Origin: Natroniella sp046097105
Lineage (GTDB): Bacteria > Bacillota > Halanaerobiia > Halobacteroidales > Halobacteroidaceae
NCBI RefSeq assembly: GCF_046097105.1
Contig: NZ_CP175562.1
Location: forward strand, 1,550,001 to 1,614,000
DNA length: 64,000 bases
Reading direction: 5' to 3'
Position numbers and translations under genes: made by a program. The notes beneath the pieces were generated by a model, which was not told the origin of the DNA, did no database searches, and saw only the letters and a list, made by a program, of their open reading frames with translations. Positions 43,136 through 51,775 of this stretch are shown here, in pieces (the stretch's first letter is position 1; each line of letters starts with the position of its first letter).

Positions 43136-46100
43136 ATTATTAATGAAAAAAGATCTATGACTCAACAACCAAATATCGTTTCCTATCTGCCAGGTCGAAT
43201 CAGATTTAAGATCAAAGAAATCAAAAATAATAACTCTCTAGCCCGAAAAATCAAGCAGTTATTACTTAAATTTAATAGTATCAAATGTATAACAACTAAT
43301 ATATATAGTAAATCTATCTTAATCTACTATCAACCCAATCAAATCTCAGCTAAAACAATTGTTAAGAAGTTAAGCTATCTATTGACAAAATATAAAAATT
43401 TAAAAGAAAATAGAGTAATCAATCGTGTCACTCCTACCTTAAAACAAAATTCAGTTGAAATACCTAAGTTTTCTAAGCAATCACCCCAGCAAAAAGAATG
43501 GTATAAGTTAACTTCACAGCAAATTATCAAGACTTTAAGTAGTGATCCTAAGCAAGGTTTGAAGGAAAAACAGGCCCAACAAATAATTGAAAAGTTAGGG
43601 CCAAACCAATTCAATCAAAAGAAAAAAAGGAGCTTTTGGCAACTATTTTTAGATCAATTTAAAGATTTTATTATTAAACTATTGTTAGGAGCTAGCCTTA
43701 CTTCTTTTCTATTGGGCCAAGTTAGTGATGCTTTAATCATCTTAGCAATTACAATTTTAGAGGCACTGTTAGGTTCATGGCAGGAATTCAAGGCCAAAAA
43801 ATCATTAACTTCCCTAAAAAAATATTCAGAAACAGAAACTAAAGTAATCAGAAATAATATAACAACAAAAATCAACTCTAAGAAGCTAGTTCCAGGAGAT
43901 ATTATATCTTTAGAAGCAGGAGATATTATCCCCGCTGATGCTAGATTAATTGATAGCTCTAAGTTAAAGGTAAATGAAGCAACCTTAACCGGTGAATCAG
44001 AGGCTATCTCTAAAACACATAAGGTTGAATATACATCTACCAAACCATTAGCAGATAGAAATAATATGATCTTTATGGGAACAAGTATTGTTAAAGGGAG
44101 AGCAAAGGCTATTGTAGTAGCTACCGGTAATCATACCCAGATGGGCTATATTTCTCAAAAAGTTAACACCTCTAAACAACAATCTACTCCTTTAGAAAAA
44201 GACCTCCATCAATTAGCTAAACATATTACTTGGGCTTGTTTAGCTACTTGTAGTGGAATTATATTTACTGGATTTTTAACTGGTCAACCATTAGTTCAGA
44301 TGATCAAGACAGGGTTAGGCTTAGCTATTGGAGCTATCCCAGAAGGATTAGCTACAATTTTAACTATTTCTTTGGCCTTTGGAGTTAAAAAAATAGCAGA
44401 AAGAGGGGCTATTGTAAAGCAACTATCTGCTACTGAAAATCTAAGCTGTACCGACATAATTTGTACAGATAAAACAGGAACTTTAACTACAGGACAGATG
44501 ACTGTAACAGAAGTCCAGACTATCAATCATAAATATAAAGTTTCAGGTAGAGGCTATTCAACTATCGGAAAATTTTATTGTAATCAACAACTTATCAACC
44601 CTCAAAAACGACAAGATTTAAAACAATTGTTAACAATAGCCTCATTATGTAATAATACATCATATGAAAAAAATAGTGAGTCTTTAAAGGTTATTGGCGA
44701 TCCCACTGAGGGTGCTTTACTGGTTTTGGCCCATAAAGCAAATCTAGACCTTACAGACTTTGATTGTTATACTCGTAAAGATGAGATTCCTTTTGACTCA
44801 GAAACGAAAAAAATGACAGTTATCTGCCAAGATGGTTCTGGTAACTATTCAATCAATGTTAAAGGGGCTCCAGATATCATTCTTGCCAAGTGTTCCAATA
44901 TTTTTGATGGAAAGCAAATCAGAAAGTTAACTAAAGAAGATACTGAAAAAATAAATACTCAAATAAAAGAAATGGGAAATAAAGCACTACGAGTGATGGG
45001 CTTTGCTTGTAAAAAGTTAGATTATAAGCCAACTACTGATCATATGATTGAAGAAGGCTTAACTTTTATAGGTTTAACAGGTATGATTGATCCTCCCCGT
45101 TCTAAAGTTAAAGATGCAATTAAGCAATGCCGTCAAGCAGGAATTAAGGTCATAATGATTACTGGAGACCATAAGCGAACAGCGAAAGCTATTGGCAAAA
45201 AACTTAACCTATTCGATCCAACAAAAAATGAACAAGTACTAACTGGGCAACAATTAAATAACCTCTCTAAACAACAACTAACTGAGAAAATTGATAGAAT
45301 TTCAATCTTCGCTCGTACATCACCCCAACAAAAGTTAAGAATCGTTAAAGTTTTAAAAGAGAAGGGTCATGTAGTTACTATGACAGGTGATGGAGTCAAT
45401 GATGCTCCCGCCATCAAAGAAGCAGATATTGGTATTGCTATGGGCCAATCTGGAACTGATATAGCCCAAGAGGCATCATCAATTGTCTTAACTGATGACA
45501 ACTTCACTACAATTGTAGATGCTATTAAAGAAGGTAGAAGTATCAGTAGCAATATTAAAAGATTTTTAAAATATGTCTTAGCTGGAAATATTGGTGAAGC
45601 AATTGCTATTTTCATTTCTGCAATTTTAGGTTTACCACCACCTTTAATTGCTAGTCAACTGTTGTTAATTAACTTTATTACAGAAGGATTCCCTGCTTTA
45701 TCGCTGGGGATTGAACCAGCAGATCATAATAATATGAAAAAGCCACCAAGAGATGGACAACAGAGCATTCTTGATCGGAACCTCTTATCACAGATATTAT
45801 TTAAAGGTTCATTATTGGGAGCTAGTACAGCAGGTTTATATCTAACCAACTACTTTACTACCGGTAATTTGACCAAAGCTAGTACCCTTGCTTATGCTAA
45901 TCTAGTAATTACTCAGATGGTTCATGTCTTTCAATGTAGAAATAAACCTATTAGAGCCAATAGGTATATAGTCCCAGCAGTTATAATCTCTTGTTTACTA
46001 CTGCTAAGCAGTATATACCTTCCACCATTAATGCAGCTTTTCGGTACTGTTCCTTTACAGTTATTTGATTGGATTATTATTTTATCTATCTCTAGTTTAA

Positions 46101-46159
46101 TCAGTTTAATTAACTATACTCCGCAAAAAAAACTAACCCAATCTACACCAACTTGTTAA
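43136..46159 (+). CDS. P2A (Ca2+-type) P-type ATPase with N-terminal HMA_2-like domain
   Basis: Numbering is from ATG 43157 (1000 residues). Residues 1-80 form a PGRIRFK domain like HMA_2 of mycobacterial CtpC. The rest is a Ca2+-ATPase: TLTGES 277-281, PEGL 395-398, phosphorylated DKTGT 438-442, GDGVND 744-749. Calcium site II residues of SERCA are kept as E396, N811, E814, N839, T842 and E843 (Asp in SERCA). This domain on a P2A pump is unusual. The start is uncertain: ATG 43157 lacks a Shine-Dalgarno, while in-frame ATT 43136 lies 7 bases after AGGAG; a five-codon frame at 43143 overlaps ATG 43157. It is the only plus-strand gene. Confidence 0.85.
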   Translation: MINEKRSMTQQPNIVSYLPGRIRFKIKEIKNNNSLARKIKQLLLKFNSIKCITTNIYSKSILIYYQPNQISAKTIVKKLSYLLTKYKNLKENRVINRVTPTLKQNSVEIPKFSKQSPQQKEWYKLTSQQIIKTLSSDPKQGLKEKQAQQIIEKLGPNQFNQKKKRSFWQLFLDQFKDFIIKLLLGASLTSFLLGQVSDALIILAITILEALLGSWQEFKAKKSLTSLKKYSETETKVIRNNITTKINSKKLVPGDIISLEAGDIIPADARLIDSSKLKVNEATLTGESEAISKTHKVEYTSTKPLADRNNMIFMGTSIVKGRAKAIVVATGNHTQMGYISQKVNTSKQQSTPLEKDLHQLAKHITWACLATCSGIIFTGFLTGQPLVQMIKTGLGLAIGAIPEGLATILTISLAFGVKKIAERGAIVKQLSATENLSCTDIICTDKTGTLTTGQMTVTEVQTINHKYKVSGRGYSTIGKFYCNQQLINPQKRQDLKQLLTIASLCNNTSYEKNSESLKVIGDPTEGALLVLAHKANLDLTDFDCYTRKDEIPFDSETKKMTVICQDGSGNYSINVKGAPDIILAKCSNIFDGKQIRKLTKEDTEKINTQIKEMGNKALRVMGFACKKLDYKPTTDHMIEEGLTFIGLTGMIDPPRSKVKDAIKQCRQAGIKVIMITGDHKRTAKAIGKKLNLFDPTKNEQVLTGQQLNNLSKQQLTEKIDRISIFARTSPQQKLRIVKVLKEKGHVVTMTGDGVNDAPAIKEADIGIAMGQSGTDIAQEASSIVLTDDNFTTIVDAIKEGRSISSNIKRFLKYVLAGNIGEAIAIFISAILGLPPPLIASQLLLINFITEGFPALSLGIEPADHNNMKKPPRDGQQSILDRNLLSQILFKGSLLGASTAGLYLTNYFTTGNLTKASTLAYANLVITQMVHVFQCRNKPIRANRYIVPAVIISCLLLLSSIYLPPLMQLFGTVPLQLFDWIIILSISSLISLINYTPQKKLTQSTPTC

Positions 46160-46176
46160 CTAAAAATTGACTGATC

Positions 46177-46214
46177 AAAAAAGCACTCCTGCATTAGCAG
46201 GAGTGCTTTTATTT
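46177..46214. terminator. Bidirectional terminator
   Basis: AAGCACTCCTGC (46181-46192) and GCAGGAGTGCTT (46197-46208) pair perfectly over 12 bp with a 4-base loop. TTTTATTTTA follows on plus and TTTTTTGATC on minus. It ends both the plus-strand ATPase and the minus-strand small gene at 46209. Confidence 0.92.
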
Positions 46215-46400
46215 TAAACCATCTTTATCTTTTAAAAATAACTCTCTTTCTTGAGCAGTCAACTCAGTAAAATCATTCTCAGTAGCTGGATTATTATTCA
46301 GCATTTCCTTTAATAATGGCCCTAACAGGTATCCTGTCAAACTCAAACCTACTGAAAACAAGATACCTTTAGCTGTTAATAGACTGGATATTTTCTTCAT
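46209..46400 (-). CDS. Small single-span protein with YLLGPLLK motif
   Basis: 63 residues from ATG 46400, which has AAGGAG 9 bases upstream. A membrane helix (about 8-28; GILFSVGLSLTGYLLGPLLKE) is followed by a short charged tail (ELTAQERELFLKDKDGLK). It shares helix and motif with the 41739 product but lacks the coiled coil. The start lies 32 bases inside the P-ATPase gene, so the two are translationally coupled; the small protein is likely an ATPase partner, as PacL proteins are. Confidence 0.6.
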   Translation of the reverse strand: MKKISSLLTAKGILFSVGLSLTGYLLGPLLKEMLNNNPATENDFTELTAQERELFLKDKDGLK

Positions 46401-48393
46401 CAAGATCAGCTCCTTCAATTTTATCAAGCTTAGGTTCAATCTGCAAAATTCTTGCACTATTCAAAATAGCTAAAATTGAATTTAAAGTACTCAAACTCTT
46501 AGCTGCAAATGGATTAATAGACCCAAACAGAGCGATTGCACCCAACAATAAGCTAAATCCTTGGCCCACAACTATATTAAACTTTATTTGTTGATAACTT
46601 TCTTCTGATAAAGCTAATAATTTAGGAAGTAATTTCAAATCATTATCTAACAGAATACAATCTGATGAAGATACTACTTCCTTACATTCATCTTGATTAA
46701 ATGTCAGACCCAAATCAGCTCTCTCCATAGCAACTAAATCATTTATTCCATCTCCTAGCATAATAGTATTTTTATCTTTGCTAACAAGCTGCTCCATTTT
46801 ATCTTGATCTCTTAACTCTCCATAATATTCTTCTATCTCTAACTGATGAGCAACATGCTCTACATTTGATATCCTATCTCCGCTTAATAATTCTACACCT
46901 ATTCCTCTTCTCTTCAACTGAGCAATAACTTTCTTACTTCCAGAACGCAACTGCTCTTTTAATCTTACCTTACCTATTAATTTATCAGCAGTACCTATAT
47001 GAACTGTCAAATGCTCTCCTACAAATTTTACTTCTTTAATCAACAATATTCCAGAATTTCTAGTAGTTGTTATAGAAGCAATCCGATCTTGTTTAATTAA
47101 ATCAAATCTTTGCTGACAGACCAGCTTTAAATCTTCGTAGCAATAATTATCATCATTTAATTCTGCCTCTACTACTTCTAACTTTCCTGAAGTTAATGTC
47201 CCTGTCTTATCAAGTCCAATCTTGTCAACCGTTATAATCTTTTCAACTTTATTAACATCTTTCAACAAGATTTTATTTTTTAATAATAACTTGGCATATT
47301 TAACTAGTCCAACATTTAAAGCAATCTCAGTTGCATTAGGAGACATTACTAATAATACACTCAACGGGCCAAGCAAAGTTCCTGTAATTAGATAGCTACT
47401 GATTGCTAAGCTAAAAGCAGTATAAAGGGATTTTTCTTGGTAGATATCAACTTCTTCTCGTAACTGCATCTTGACTTGCTCCAGTTTAGTCTCTTGAGTA
47501 ATTGAAGCTTTAGCAACTTCTACCTTTATTTCTCCAGCAAGAAGAAACATTCCCTGTGCAACCTTGGCCCCTTCCTCTAACTCTTTTACTTCTGGTTGCC
47601 CAGTTCGATAATTAAGACTTACAATAGCAGTTCCTTCCTTGATAGTACCTGTCACTAAGATCATTTCTTCTTCATAAAATGAAAGAAGGTCACCACTTTC
47701 TACTTCCTTTAATGGTAATAAGTATTCTTGCTGATTATAGTTATACCAGACTAATTCCAAACGATCTCGATCACTTTCTAATAAGACTTGTTGTAACTGT
47801 AAATTAGAGTATTCTCCAATCAGGTCAGTAATCGATTTTAAAAATAAAAGAGCTAACCCTGTACTCTCCCTTAATAATGTCAACAAAATTCCTGACCAAA
47901 CAAGTAAATCATCTGCCAACGCTGTGATAGACTGATTCATTCTTTCGTAGATTTTACTTAGAGTTGGATAACTATTAACTAAACTAACAATTGCAGCACC
48001 TATTAAAAAAATTAAATCCTTATTTAAAATAGATTTACCCCATAACAACCCTTTGACCTTATAGATCAAAAAGATTCCAGCAAATAAAAAAGTCTTATCC
48101 CGGGCAGCAACAAAGTTCCTTTTCGCCTGATAATAATCTTCATAATATTCGTGCAGGTAACTTAAATAATCATCAACTTCAAATTCCTGAACCGCTCTTA
48201 CTACCTCTTTTGTAGTTAACTTACTCCTCTCATACTCAAGCACTAAAGTACCAATTACTGGATTGGCCCTTACCTTCTTCAACCCAGTCAACCTTCGCAA
48301 ATATATTTCCATAACCTCTGCTGACTGCTCATCTTTATATAACTCAGCTATTCTTAACCTAATTCGACCAGGTACAAAACTTAAAATTTTCAT
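46369..48393 (-). CDS. Divergent P1B-like ATPase with HMA_2-like domain and altered motifs
   Basis: 674 residues. An N-terminal FVPGRIRLRI domain (1-75) resembles HMA_2/CtpC. The ATPase core has DKTGT at 395-399, SGDR 504-507 and GDGIND 547-552. The actuator-domain TGE is TGQ (264-266), removing the glutamate needed for dephosphorylation. The M4 CPx site is SPN (351-353), and no HP motif is present in a short nucleotide domain (about 145 residues between DKTGT and GDGIND). Probably a CtpC-like metal ATPase with altered or lost transport. AGGTG precedes ATG 48393. Confidence 0.75.
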   Translation of the reverse strand: MKILSFVPGRIRLRIAELYKDEQSAEVMEIYLRRLTGLKKVRANPVIGTLVLEYERSKLTTKEVVRAVQEFEVDDYLSYLHEYYEDYYQAKRNFVAARDKTFLFAGIFLIYKVKGLLWGKSILNKDLIFLIGAAIVSLVNSYPTLSKIYERMNQSITALADDLLVWSGILLTLLRESTGLALLFLKSITDLIGEYSNLQLQQVLLESDRDRLELVWYNYNQQEYLLPLKEVESGDLLSFYEEEMILVTGTIKEGTAIVSLNYRTGQPEVKELEEGAKVAQGMFLLAGEIKVEVAKASITQETKLEQVKMQLREEVDIYQEKSLYTAFSLAISSYLITGTLLGPLSVLLVMSPNATEIALNVGLVKYAKLLLKNKILLKDVNKVEKIITVDKIGLDKTGTLTSGKLEVVEAELNDDNYCYEDLKLVCQQRFDLIKQDRIASITTTRNSGILLIKEVKFVGEHLTVHIGTADKLIGKVRLKEQLRSGSKKVIAQLKRRGIGVELLSGDRISNVEHVAHQLEIEEYYGELRDQDKMEQLVSKDKNTIMLGDGINDLVAMERADLGLTFNQDECKEVVSSSDCILLDNDLKLLPKLLALSEESYQQIKFNIVVGQGFSLLLGAIALFGSINPFAAKSLSTLNSILAILNSARILQIEPKLDKIEGADLDEENIQSINS

Positions 48394-48465
48394 TTTTTAA
48401 ACACCTATTGCTAGTTTAAACAGATTAATTTAAATATATTCTTTTTATCTTACTTCTTTAAATTT

Positions 48466-48502
48466 CAAAAAACAAAGACCAACTCTTAAGAGTTGATCTT
48501 TA
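48466..48502 (-). terminator. Terminator after the nitroreductase gene
   Basis: AAAGATCAACTC and GAGTTGGTCTTT pair (one wobble) around TTAA (48474-48501) and are followed by GTTTTTTG on the minus strand. Confidence 0.8.
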
Positions 48503-48515
48503 CAAGTATTATTTA

Positions 48516-49055
48516 TTATTTAATATAACTTACTACTTCAGATAGATCCCTTCTTGAAGTCCTTGGCCCTAATTTTTCTTCTGGATAGCCTACGGTAATA
48601 AAAGCATAAATTTCAAGAGAAGAATCAAGATTTAAAATTTCTTCCACTTTCTCCTCATTAAAACCTCCAATCCAGCAAGTTCCCAAACCTAAAGTTGGTG
48701 CTTTCAATAATATATTTTGAATTGCTGCTGCAGTATCCTGAATTATATATAAATTCTCCCCTCTCTCTCCATATTTATCAACTGTTTTAGTAGGATCTGC
48801 ACAGACTGCAATCAACTTAAGAGTTCCTTTAGACATCCAGTTAGTATTAAAAGCAACCATAGCTTCTTTTCTTAACTCTTCTATAATATCCTGATTTTCA
48901 ATCACTTTAAATCTCCACGGCTGAAAATTAGCTGCACTAGGGGCCAACACTGCTGCCTCAAGTAATTGTTCAATCTTTTCTGACTCTACTTCTTTTTCTT
49001 GATACTTTCTAACACTTCTTCTTTGTTGCAACAACTCAAAGATATCTGTACACAT
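48516..49055 (-). CDS. Nitroreductase-family FMN oxidoreductase
   Basis: 179 residues from ATG 49055 (AAGGAG 10 bases upstream). The FMN-binding RRSVRKYQEKEV and LAPSAANFQPWRFKV blocks and the C-terminal GLGTCWIGGFNEEKV segment are typical of the NfsA/NfsB superfamily. Substrate cannot be told. It is monocistronic with its own terminator. Confidence 0.85.
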   Translation of the reverse strand: MCTDIFELLQQRRSVRKYQEKEVESEKIEQLLEAAVLAPSAANFQPWRFKVIENQDIIEELRKEAMVAFNTNWMSKGTLKLIAVCADPTKTVDKYGERGENLYIIQDTAAAIQNILLKAPTLGLGTCWIGGFNEEKVEEILNLDSSLEIYAFITVGYPEEKLGPRTSRRDLSEVVSYIK

Positions 49056-49132
49056 ACTAACCACTCTCCTTTAGCTAATTATATTTATATGAAATAAAAA
49101 AGCTATTAATACATCTAACAATTAAACGAATA

Positions 49133-49819
49133 TTAATCATCTTCTGACATTTTTTCTGTTAGATTATTTACAGCTCCAGTAATCTGTTGATTTAATTTAA
49201 TAATATTCTGATTAATTTTTTCAATATTTTGCACCAGTTCTTGTGATTCTTCAGCTAACTCTTTTACCTCATTAGCCACAACCGAAAAACCTCGCCCCTC
49301 TTTACCAGCTCTAGCAGCCTCAATCGAAGCATTAATAGCTAAGATATTCAGATTTTTAGTTACTTGTTCTACCTTATTTATGGACTGACTAATATCTAAA
49401 GAATTATCTTCAATCGAATTATAAATATTTGTCAATTGACTGGTTGCAGATTCTAATAAATTATGTTGCTCCTTTTTATACATCTCAACAATATAATACA
49501 GTAAATAAGAACTCTCCCCACTGATCAACTCTTGATCATTTCTCATATTTTCTTTTACTTTAGCTAATACTTGATTAGAACCAGTAACTTCAACAACCAA
49601 ATCAACTCTTCGATCATTAATTATATCCATCATATCTGTAGTATGTTCAATCCCTAATTCTTGGGCCAACTTTATTCCTGGAGAATTTAAATCTATATCA
49701 GCTATTTGCTTAACCTTTATAAAGTTCAATTCTACAAAAATTCTTAATAATTCAGCTCCAATCTCTCCAGCCCCAATAACCCCAACAACTATATTCTCTT
49801 GCCCTAACTCTGAAGCCAT
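49133..49819 (-). CDS. Soluble Rossmann domain-chemoreceptor signalling fusion
   Basis: 228 residues, no transmembrane segment. Residues 1-115 form an NAD(P)-binding Rossmann domain (VGVIGAGEIGAELLRIFVEL; VKQIADIDLNSPGIKLAQELG; VDLVVEVTGS), like the nucleotide-binding half of homoserine or aspartate dehydrogenase. Residues 125-228 are a short methyl-accepting chemoreceptor hairpin with tip NILAINASIEAARAGKEGRG and FSVVANEVKELAE. It has no catalytic dehydrogenase half. It could report NAD(P) or redox state to CheA/CheW. It follows aroE by 23 bases behind AAGGAGGAG. Confidence 0.75.
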   Translation of the reverse strand: MASELGQENIVVGVIGAGEIGAELLRIFVELNFIKVKQIADIDLNSPGIKLAQELGIEHTTDMMDIINDRRVDLVVEVTGSNQVLAKVKENMRNDQELISGESSYLLYYIVEMYKKEQHNLLESATSQLTNIYNSIEDNSLDISQSINKVEQVTKNLNILAINASIEAARAGKEGRGFSVVANEVKELAEESQELVQNIEKINQNIIKLNQQITGAVNNLTEKMSEDD

Positions 49820-49842
49820 TTTAAACTCCTCCTTAAGATAGA

Positions 49843-50712
49843 TTAATTTATAAGTTCTAGCTGAGATAAAATAGCATTCTTCATAACTTCAACATCAGCC
49901 TTTTGTCCAGTCCAAATTTCAAATGCAATTGCTCCTTGATAAATAAGCATTCCTAGCCCACTGACAGTTTTTACTCCTAACTCTTTAGCCCTTTTTAATA
50001 ATACAGTCTCAACTGGATTATATACCAGATCTGTTATTAGTGAAGATTTTTCTAATAATCTATCTCCTATAACCGGTGCTATATTAGTTTGAGGATACAT
50101 CCCTATCGGGGTAGTATCAACAATTAAATCAAGCTCAGGTAAATCATTTACTAAAGCCTCCTCTTCTAATGGAAAGGCTTTTACCTTTGATAAAGTCAAC
50201 TTTTCGTCAAGATCTTTTGCTAAATTAACTGCTGATTCAAATGTACGATTAGTTATATATAACTCACTAGCTCCTTCTAAACCTAACTGAAAAGCAACAG
50301 CTTTAGCAGCCCCACCTGCTCCAATTATTAAAACCTTTTTACCTTGAGCACTAAACCCTCCTTCTTTCTCTAATGCCTTCATAAACCCTTGTCCATCTGT
50401 ATTATGTCCAATCAATCTTCCTTCTTTATTTTCAATCGTATTAACTGCTCCAATTAATTTAGCCTCCTTAGACAAGCTATCTAAAGAATTTATGACTACT
50501 TCTTTATGGGGAATAGTAACATTAACTCCTTTAATACCTAAAGCTTTAATCCCTTGCAATGCTTCTTTAACTTCTTCAGCCTTAACTTGAAAAGCTAAAT
50601 AACGATAATTTAGATCTAATTGATCAAAGACAGCATTATGCATTACTGGTGATTTAGAATGTTCAACTGGATCTCCTAACAAGCCTACTAATTTAGTAGA
50701 ACTATTGATCAT
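49843..50712 (-). CDS. aroE: Shikimate dehydrogenase
   Basis: 289-residue NADP-dependent enzyme. Substrate segment GDPVEHSKSPVMHNAVFDQL and the NVTIPHKE lysine are at the N-terminus; NADP binds at IIGAGGAAKAVAFQLGLEGA with NRTFESA. It completes the shikimate set with aroQ, aroB, aroK and aroC, though it is far from them here. Confidence 0.95.
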   Translation of the reverse strand: MINSSTKLVGLLGDPVEHSKSPVMHNAVFDQLDLNYRYLAFQVKAEEVKEALQGIKALGIKGVNVTIPHKEVVINSLDSLSKEAKLIGAVNTIENKEGRLIGHNTDGQGFMKALEKEGGFSAQGKKVLIIGAGGAAKAVAFQLGLEGASELYITNRTFESAVNLAKDLDEKLTLSKVKAFPLEEEALVNDLPELDLIVDTTPIGMYPQTNIAPVIGDRLLEKSSLITDLVYNPVETVLLKRAKELGVKTVSGLGMLIYQGAIAFEIWTGQKADVEVMKNAILSQLELIN

Positions 50713-50742
50713 ATTTTCACACCTTTCTAAGCAACAATTTGA

Positions 50743-51207
50743 TTAAACTTTAGCACCCTCTTGCAACTGATTATTAACTAAGTAATTACTATATATATAT
50801 GTTAGAGCAATCGCTAACATAATTCTTACCCCTAACATAATTACTCCTCTACCACCAATCGCAATAAATAGCAATGTATCTTCTATAACTGCATGACAGA
50901 TTGCTAAAAACACTCCCACACTCATCAATTCCTCTGCTGTAAGTCTATCTTCATCTACAATTCTAATTATAACTCCAGCTCCATAAGTGATACCAAAAAT
51001 TTGAGAAACAATTAAAGGCAACCCTGCTTCCGAAGGCAAATTAAAATATTTTAAAAAAGGATTAAATAATTGTGAAACTTTATCTAAAATTCCTACTTCA
51101 TCTGCTATTTCAATCCCAATTAATAAGGGAAAGATAATTTTAGCAATATCAATTAACAGTTCTAGATTCCCTGATAATATCTCTAGCAACATTTCTGACC
51201 AATCCAT
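50743..51207 (-). CDS. Gate-domain (nucleoside recognition) membrane protein, SpmB-like half
   Basis: 154 residues with about four transmembrane helices; the Gate-domain pattern is visible in IGIEIADEVGILDKVSQLFNP and VGVFLAICHAVIEDTLLFIA. Pairs of such half-proteins (SpmA/SpmB, YjiG/YjiH) form complexes. It starts 17 bases after its partner at 51225. Role in spore maturation is possible by analogy only. Confidence 0.65.
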   Translation of the reverse strand: MDWSEMLLEILSGNLELLIDIAKIIFPLLIGIEIADEVGILDKVSQLFNPFLKYFNLPSEAGLPLIVSQIFGITYGAGVIIRIVDEDRLTAEELMSVGVFLAICHAVIEDTLLFIAIGGRGVIMLGVRIMLAIALTYIYSNYLVNNQLQEGAKV

Positions 51208-51224
51208 ACTAATCCTCCTATGAA

Positions 51225-51647
51225 CTATAATATTAAATTTAAAATTACTCCTACTATTAGAGAACTTACTACTCTTAAGATAACTAAATTTAGAACATTA
51301 ACCTTCATCTTTTTCATTACCGCTCCTTCTATAATCAAACTATGGGCCAACCCTAACATAGTACCTAAAATTGTAATCTCTCTAACCCCCAATTGTAAAC
51401 TAGAAATAGCTCCAATAGCAGCATAAAGGTTTAAAAAATACCCAGTCATCAAAACAACTACCGCTTCTCCAGGTAACCCAAACAACTGCATCATCGGACT
51501 AAAAAAACCAGCCAAATATTCAATTATACCAACATTTTTAAGAAAAGTTATCAATATATAAACTGGAACAATCACCTTTATTAAATCAACATAAGTAACA
51601 AAAGCCTTTTTACAGCCTTTTTTTACCGCATTAAATAGATTGACCAT
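51225..51647 (-). CDS. Gate-domain (nucleoside recognition) membrane protein, SpmA-like half
   Basis: 140 residues with four or five transmembrane helices. Gate-domain features are YLAGFFSPMMQLFGLPGEAVV, GAISSLQLG and GLAHSLIIEGAVMKKM. It partners the 50743 product and together they match the split-Gate arrangement of SpmA/SpmB. Start ATG 51647. Confidence 0.65.
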   Translation of the reverse strand: MVNLFNAVKKGCKKAFVTYVDLIKVIVPVYILITFLKNVGIIEYLAGFFSPMMQLFGLPGEAVVVLMTGYFLNLYAAIGAISSLQLGVREITILGTMLGLAHSLIIEGAVMKKMKVNVLNLVILRVVSSLIVGVILNLIL

Positions 51648-51775
51648 ATAACTATAAATCCTCCTCTAAAATATTTTAAAATTGTTCTTTAATATCGACT
51701 ATTTCAATATCAATACTCTAAATTCCTTCCTACAATAAATAATAGTTAATATCTTACATTTAAATTGATCTTTTT

